DNA of 31,568 nt from Hymenoscyphus infarciens (taxonomy: Eukaryota > Ascomycota > Leotiomycetes > Helotiales > Helotiaceae). Below, one piece after another: positions 29,779 through 31,568 of the stretch (position 1 is the first letter of the stretch; each line of letters begins with the position of its first letter). Location: contig LLCB01000479.1 of assembly GCA_001414345.1 (NCBI GenBank), positions 1 through 31,568 of the forward strand. Reading direction: 5' to 3'. The notes under the pieces are model-generated. The model saw only the letters and a list, made by a program, of their open reading frames with translations, was not told the DNA's origin and did no database searches. The position numbers and the translations under genes are program-made.

Positions 29779-31568
29779 GGAAGGTAGTATAATAATAGAT
29801 ATAACATTATTAATAGTTATAATAATATAATAATAATGAGATAAGTAATATTACTAAGTTCTTATATATACTATTAGTAGCTTAGCTACTAATAAAGTAT
29901 AGATAATAGTAATATATTTCCTACTTATAAAGTAGATATAGTATATAATAACTATTAATAAAAGAAGAATTAACTAGATAGTTACTACTACTTAGTTCTT
30001 TGATATACTATTAGTAGCTTAGCTTCTAATAAAGTATATATAAAACTAATATACTTTCTACTTATAAACTAGATATAATATATAATAACTATTAATAAAA
30101 GAAGAATAAAGTAGATAGTTACCTTACTACTACTTAGTTCTTCGATATACTATTAGTAGCTTAGCTACTAATAAAGTATATATAAAAGTAATATACTTCC
30201 TACTTATAAAGTAGATATAGTATATAATAACTATTAATAAAAGAAGAATAAAGTAGATAGTTACTACTATTTAGTTCTTTGATATACTATTAGTAGCTTA
30301 GCTAGTAATAAAGTATATATAAAAGTAATATACTTCCTACTTATAAAGTAGATATAGTATATAATAACTATTAATAAAAGAAGAATAAAGTAGATAGTTA
30401 CTACTATTTAGTTCTTTGATATACTATTAGTAGCTTAGCTAGTAATAAAGTATATATAAAAGTAATATACTTCCTACTTATAAAGTAGATATAGTATATA
30501 ATAACTATTAATAAAAGAAGAATAAAGTAGATAGTTACTACTATTTAGTTCTTTGATATACTATTAGTAGCTTAGCTACTAATAAAGTATATATAAAAGT
30601 AATATACTTTCTACTTATAAAGTAGATATAGTATATAATAACTATTAATAAAAGAAGAATTAACTAGATAGTTACTACTATTTAGTTCTTTGATATACTA
30701 TTAGTAGCTTAGCTAGTAATAAAGTATATATAAAAGTAATATACTTCTTACTTATAAAGTAGATATAGTATATAATAACTATTAATAAAAGAAGAATTAA
30801 CTAGATAGTTACTACTACTTAGTTCTTTGATATACTATTAGTAGCTTAGCTACTAATAAAGTATAGATAATATTTAATAACTATTAATAAAAGAAGAATA
30901 AACTAGATAGTTACTACTACTTAGTTCTTCGATATACTATTAGTAGCTTAGCTACTAATAAAGTATATATAAAAGTAATATACTTTCCACTTATAAAGTA
31001 GATATAGTATATAATAACTATTAATAAAAGAAGAATAATATATATAGTTACTACTACTTAATTCTTATATATACTATTAGTAGCTTAGCTACTAATAAAG
31101 TATATATAAAAGTAATATACTTCTTACTTATAAAGTAGAGATAGTATATAATAACTATTAATAAAAGAAGAATAAAGTAGATAGTTACTACTACTTAGTT
31201 CTTATATATACTATTAGTAGCTTAGCTACTAATAAAGTATATATAAAAGTAATATATTTCTTACTAATAAAGTAGATATAGTATATAATAACTATTAATA
31301 AAAGAAGAATAATATATATAGTTACTACTACTTAATTCTTATATATACTATTAGTAGCTTAGCTACTAATAAAGTATAGATAATAGTAATATATTTCCTA
31401 CTTATAAAGTAGATATAGTATATAATAACTATTAATAAAATAAGAATAAACTAGATAGTTACTACTACTTAGTTCTTATATATACTATTAGTAGCTTAGC
31501 TACTAATAAAGTATATATAATATTTAATAACTATTAATAAAAGAAGAATAAACTAGATAGTTACTACT
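29779..31568. repeat. AT-rich satellite with 137-bp period
   Basis: About 13 tandem units run off the window end. The marker CTATTAGTAGCTTAGC (or a near match) starts at 29871, 30008, 30150, 30287, 30424, 30561, 30698, 30835, 30937, 31074, 31211, 31348 and 31495. Most steps are exactly 137 bp; one is 142, one is 102 (a 35-bp deletion) and one is 147. Each unit also has AGTTACTACTA near its start and TAATAACTATTAATAAAAG near its end. Most units carry a palindrome with 10-bp arms, TATTAGTAGC-TTA-GCTACTAATA. The array is almost free of GC and has no coding frame. Confidence 0.97.

Noticed and set aside
29779..31568. A CRISPR-like array
   Set aside because: The units are about 137 bp and continuous, with no unique spacers, and the DNA is fungal nuclear; it is a satellite.

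Overview
This window looks like nuclear DNA of a filamentous ascomycete, most likely a Leotiomycete, although that rank is an inference. Genes are split by short introns, mostly 46-94 bp and a few of 200-320 bp, with GTAAGT/GTATGT-type donors and CTAAC/CTGAC-type branch points. The recognisable housekeeping proteins are fungal in form. The AT-rich edges are full of TpA and poor in CpA, the footprint left by repeat-induced point mutation (RIP). The layout is a gene island of about 20 kb (roughly 8.9-28.3 kb) between AT-rich repeat compartments.

Left compartment (1-8.5 kb): an AT-rich, RIP-like block (1-1500) holds related direct and inverted repeats and one GC-rich palindrome. A decayed tRNA-Asp-like relic (1766-1855) follows. 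Two broken coding relics come next: a C-terminal fragment on + (3874-4224) and a frameshifted, apparently secreted protein on - (5203-5927). Two non-autonomous DNA transposon-like elements lie beyond them. One has long terminal inverted repeats (TIRs) with a heptamer array (6376-7079). The other is flanked by a perfect 9-bp target-site duplication (7849-8495), as in Mutator-like elements.

Gene island: TFB3/MAT1 (TFIIH and CDK-activating kinase assembly factor, -) and nudC (nuclear movement protein, 4 exons, +) are divergent and share a promoter of about 265 bp. SWP1/ribophorin II (oligosaccharyltransferase subunit, 4 exons, -) converges on nudC. A GPI-anchor-type Ser/Ala-rich cell-surface protein (3 exons, +) and a single-pass Ser/Thr-rich membrane protein (+) follow. 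Then come a 2EXR-domain protein (-) and a TRK potassium transporter (5 exons, -). A heavily frameshifted NACHT-NTPase (fungal NLR-like) pseudogene (+) occupies 22.3-25.6 kb. The island ends with PNG1, a cytosolic peptide:N-glycanase-like transglutaminase-fold protein (-). SWP1 and PNG1 act at opposite ends of N-glycoprotein handling (glycan transfer in the ER, glycan removal during ERAD), but nothing suggests they form a functional cluster.

Right compartment (28.3-31.6 kb): an 11-bp minisatellite lies upstream of PNG1, then a tandem duplication with a 79-bp period. From there to the window end runs an AT-rich satellite of about 13 units with a dominant 137-bp period, in which most units carry the same small palindrome. 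It runs off the window. I found no complete novel multi-gene system. The most noteworthy items are the 137-bp satellite, the transposon-like elements with inverted ends, and the NACHT relic.
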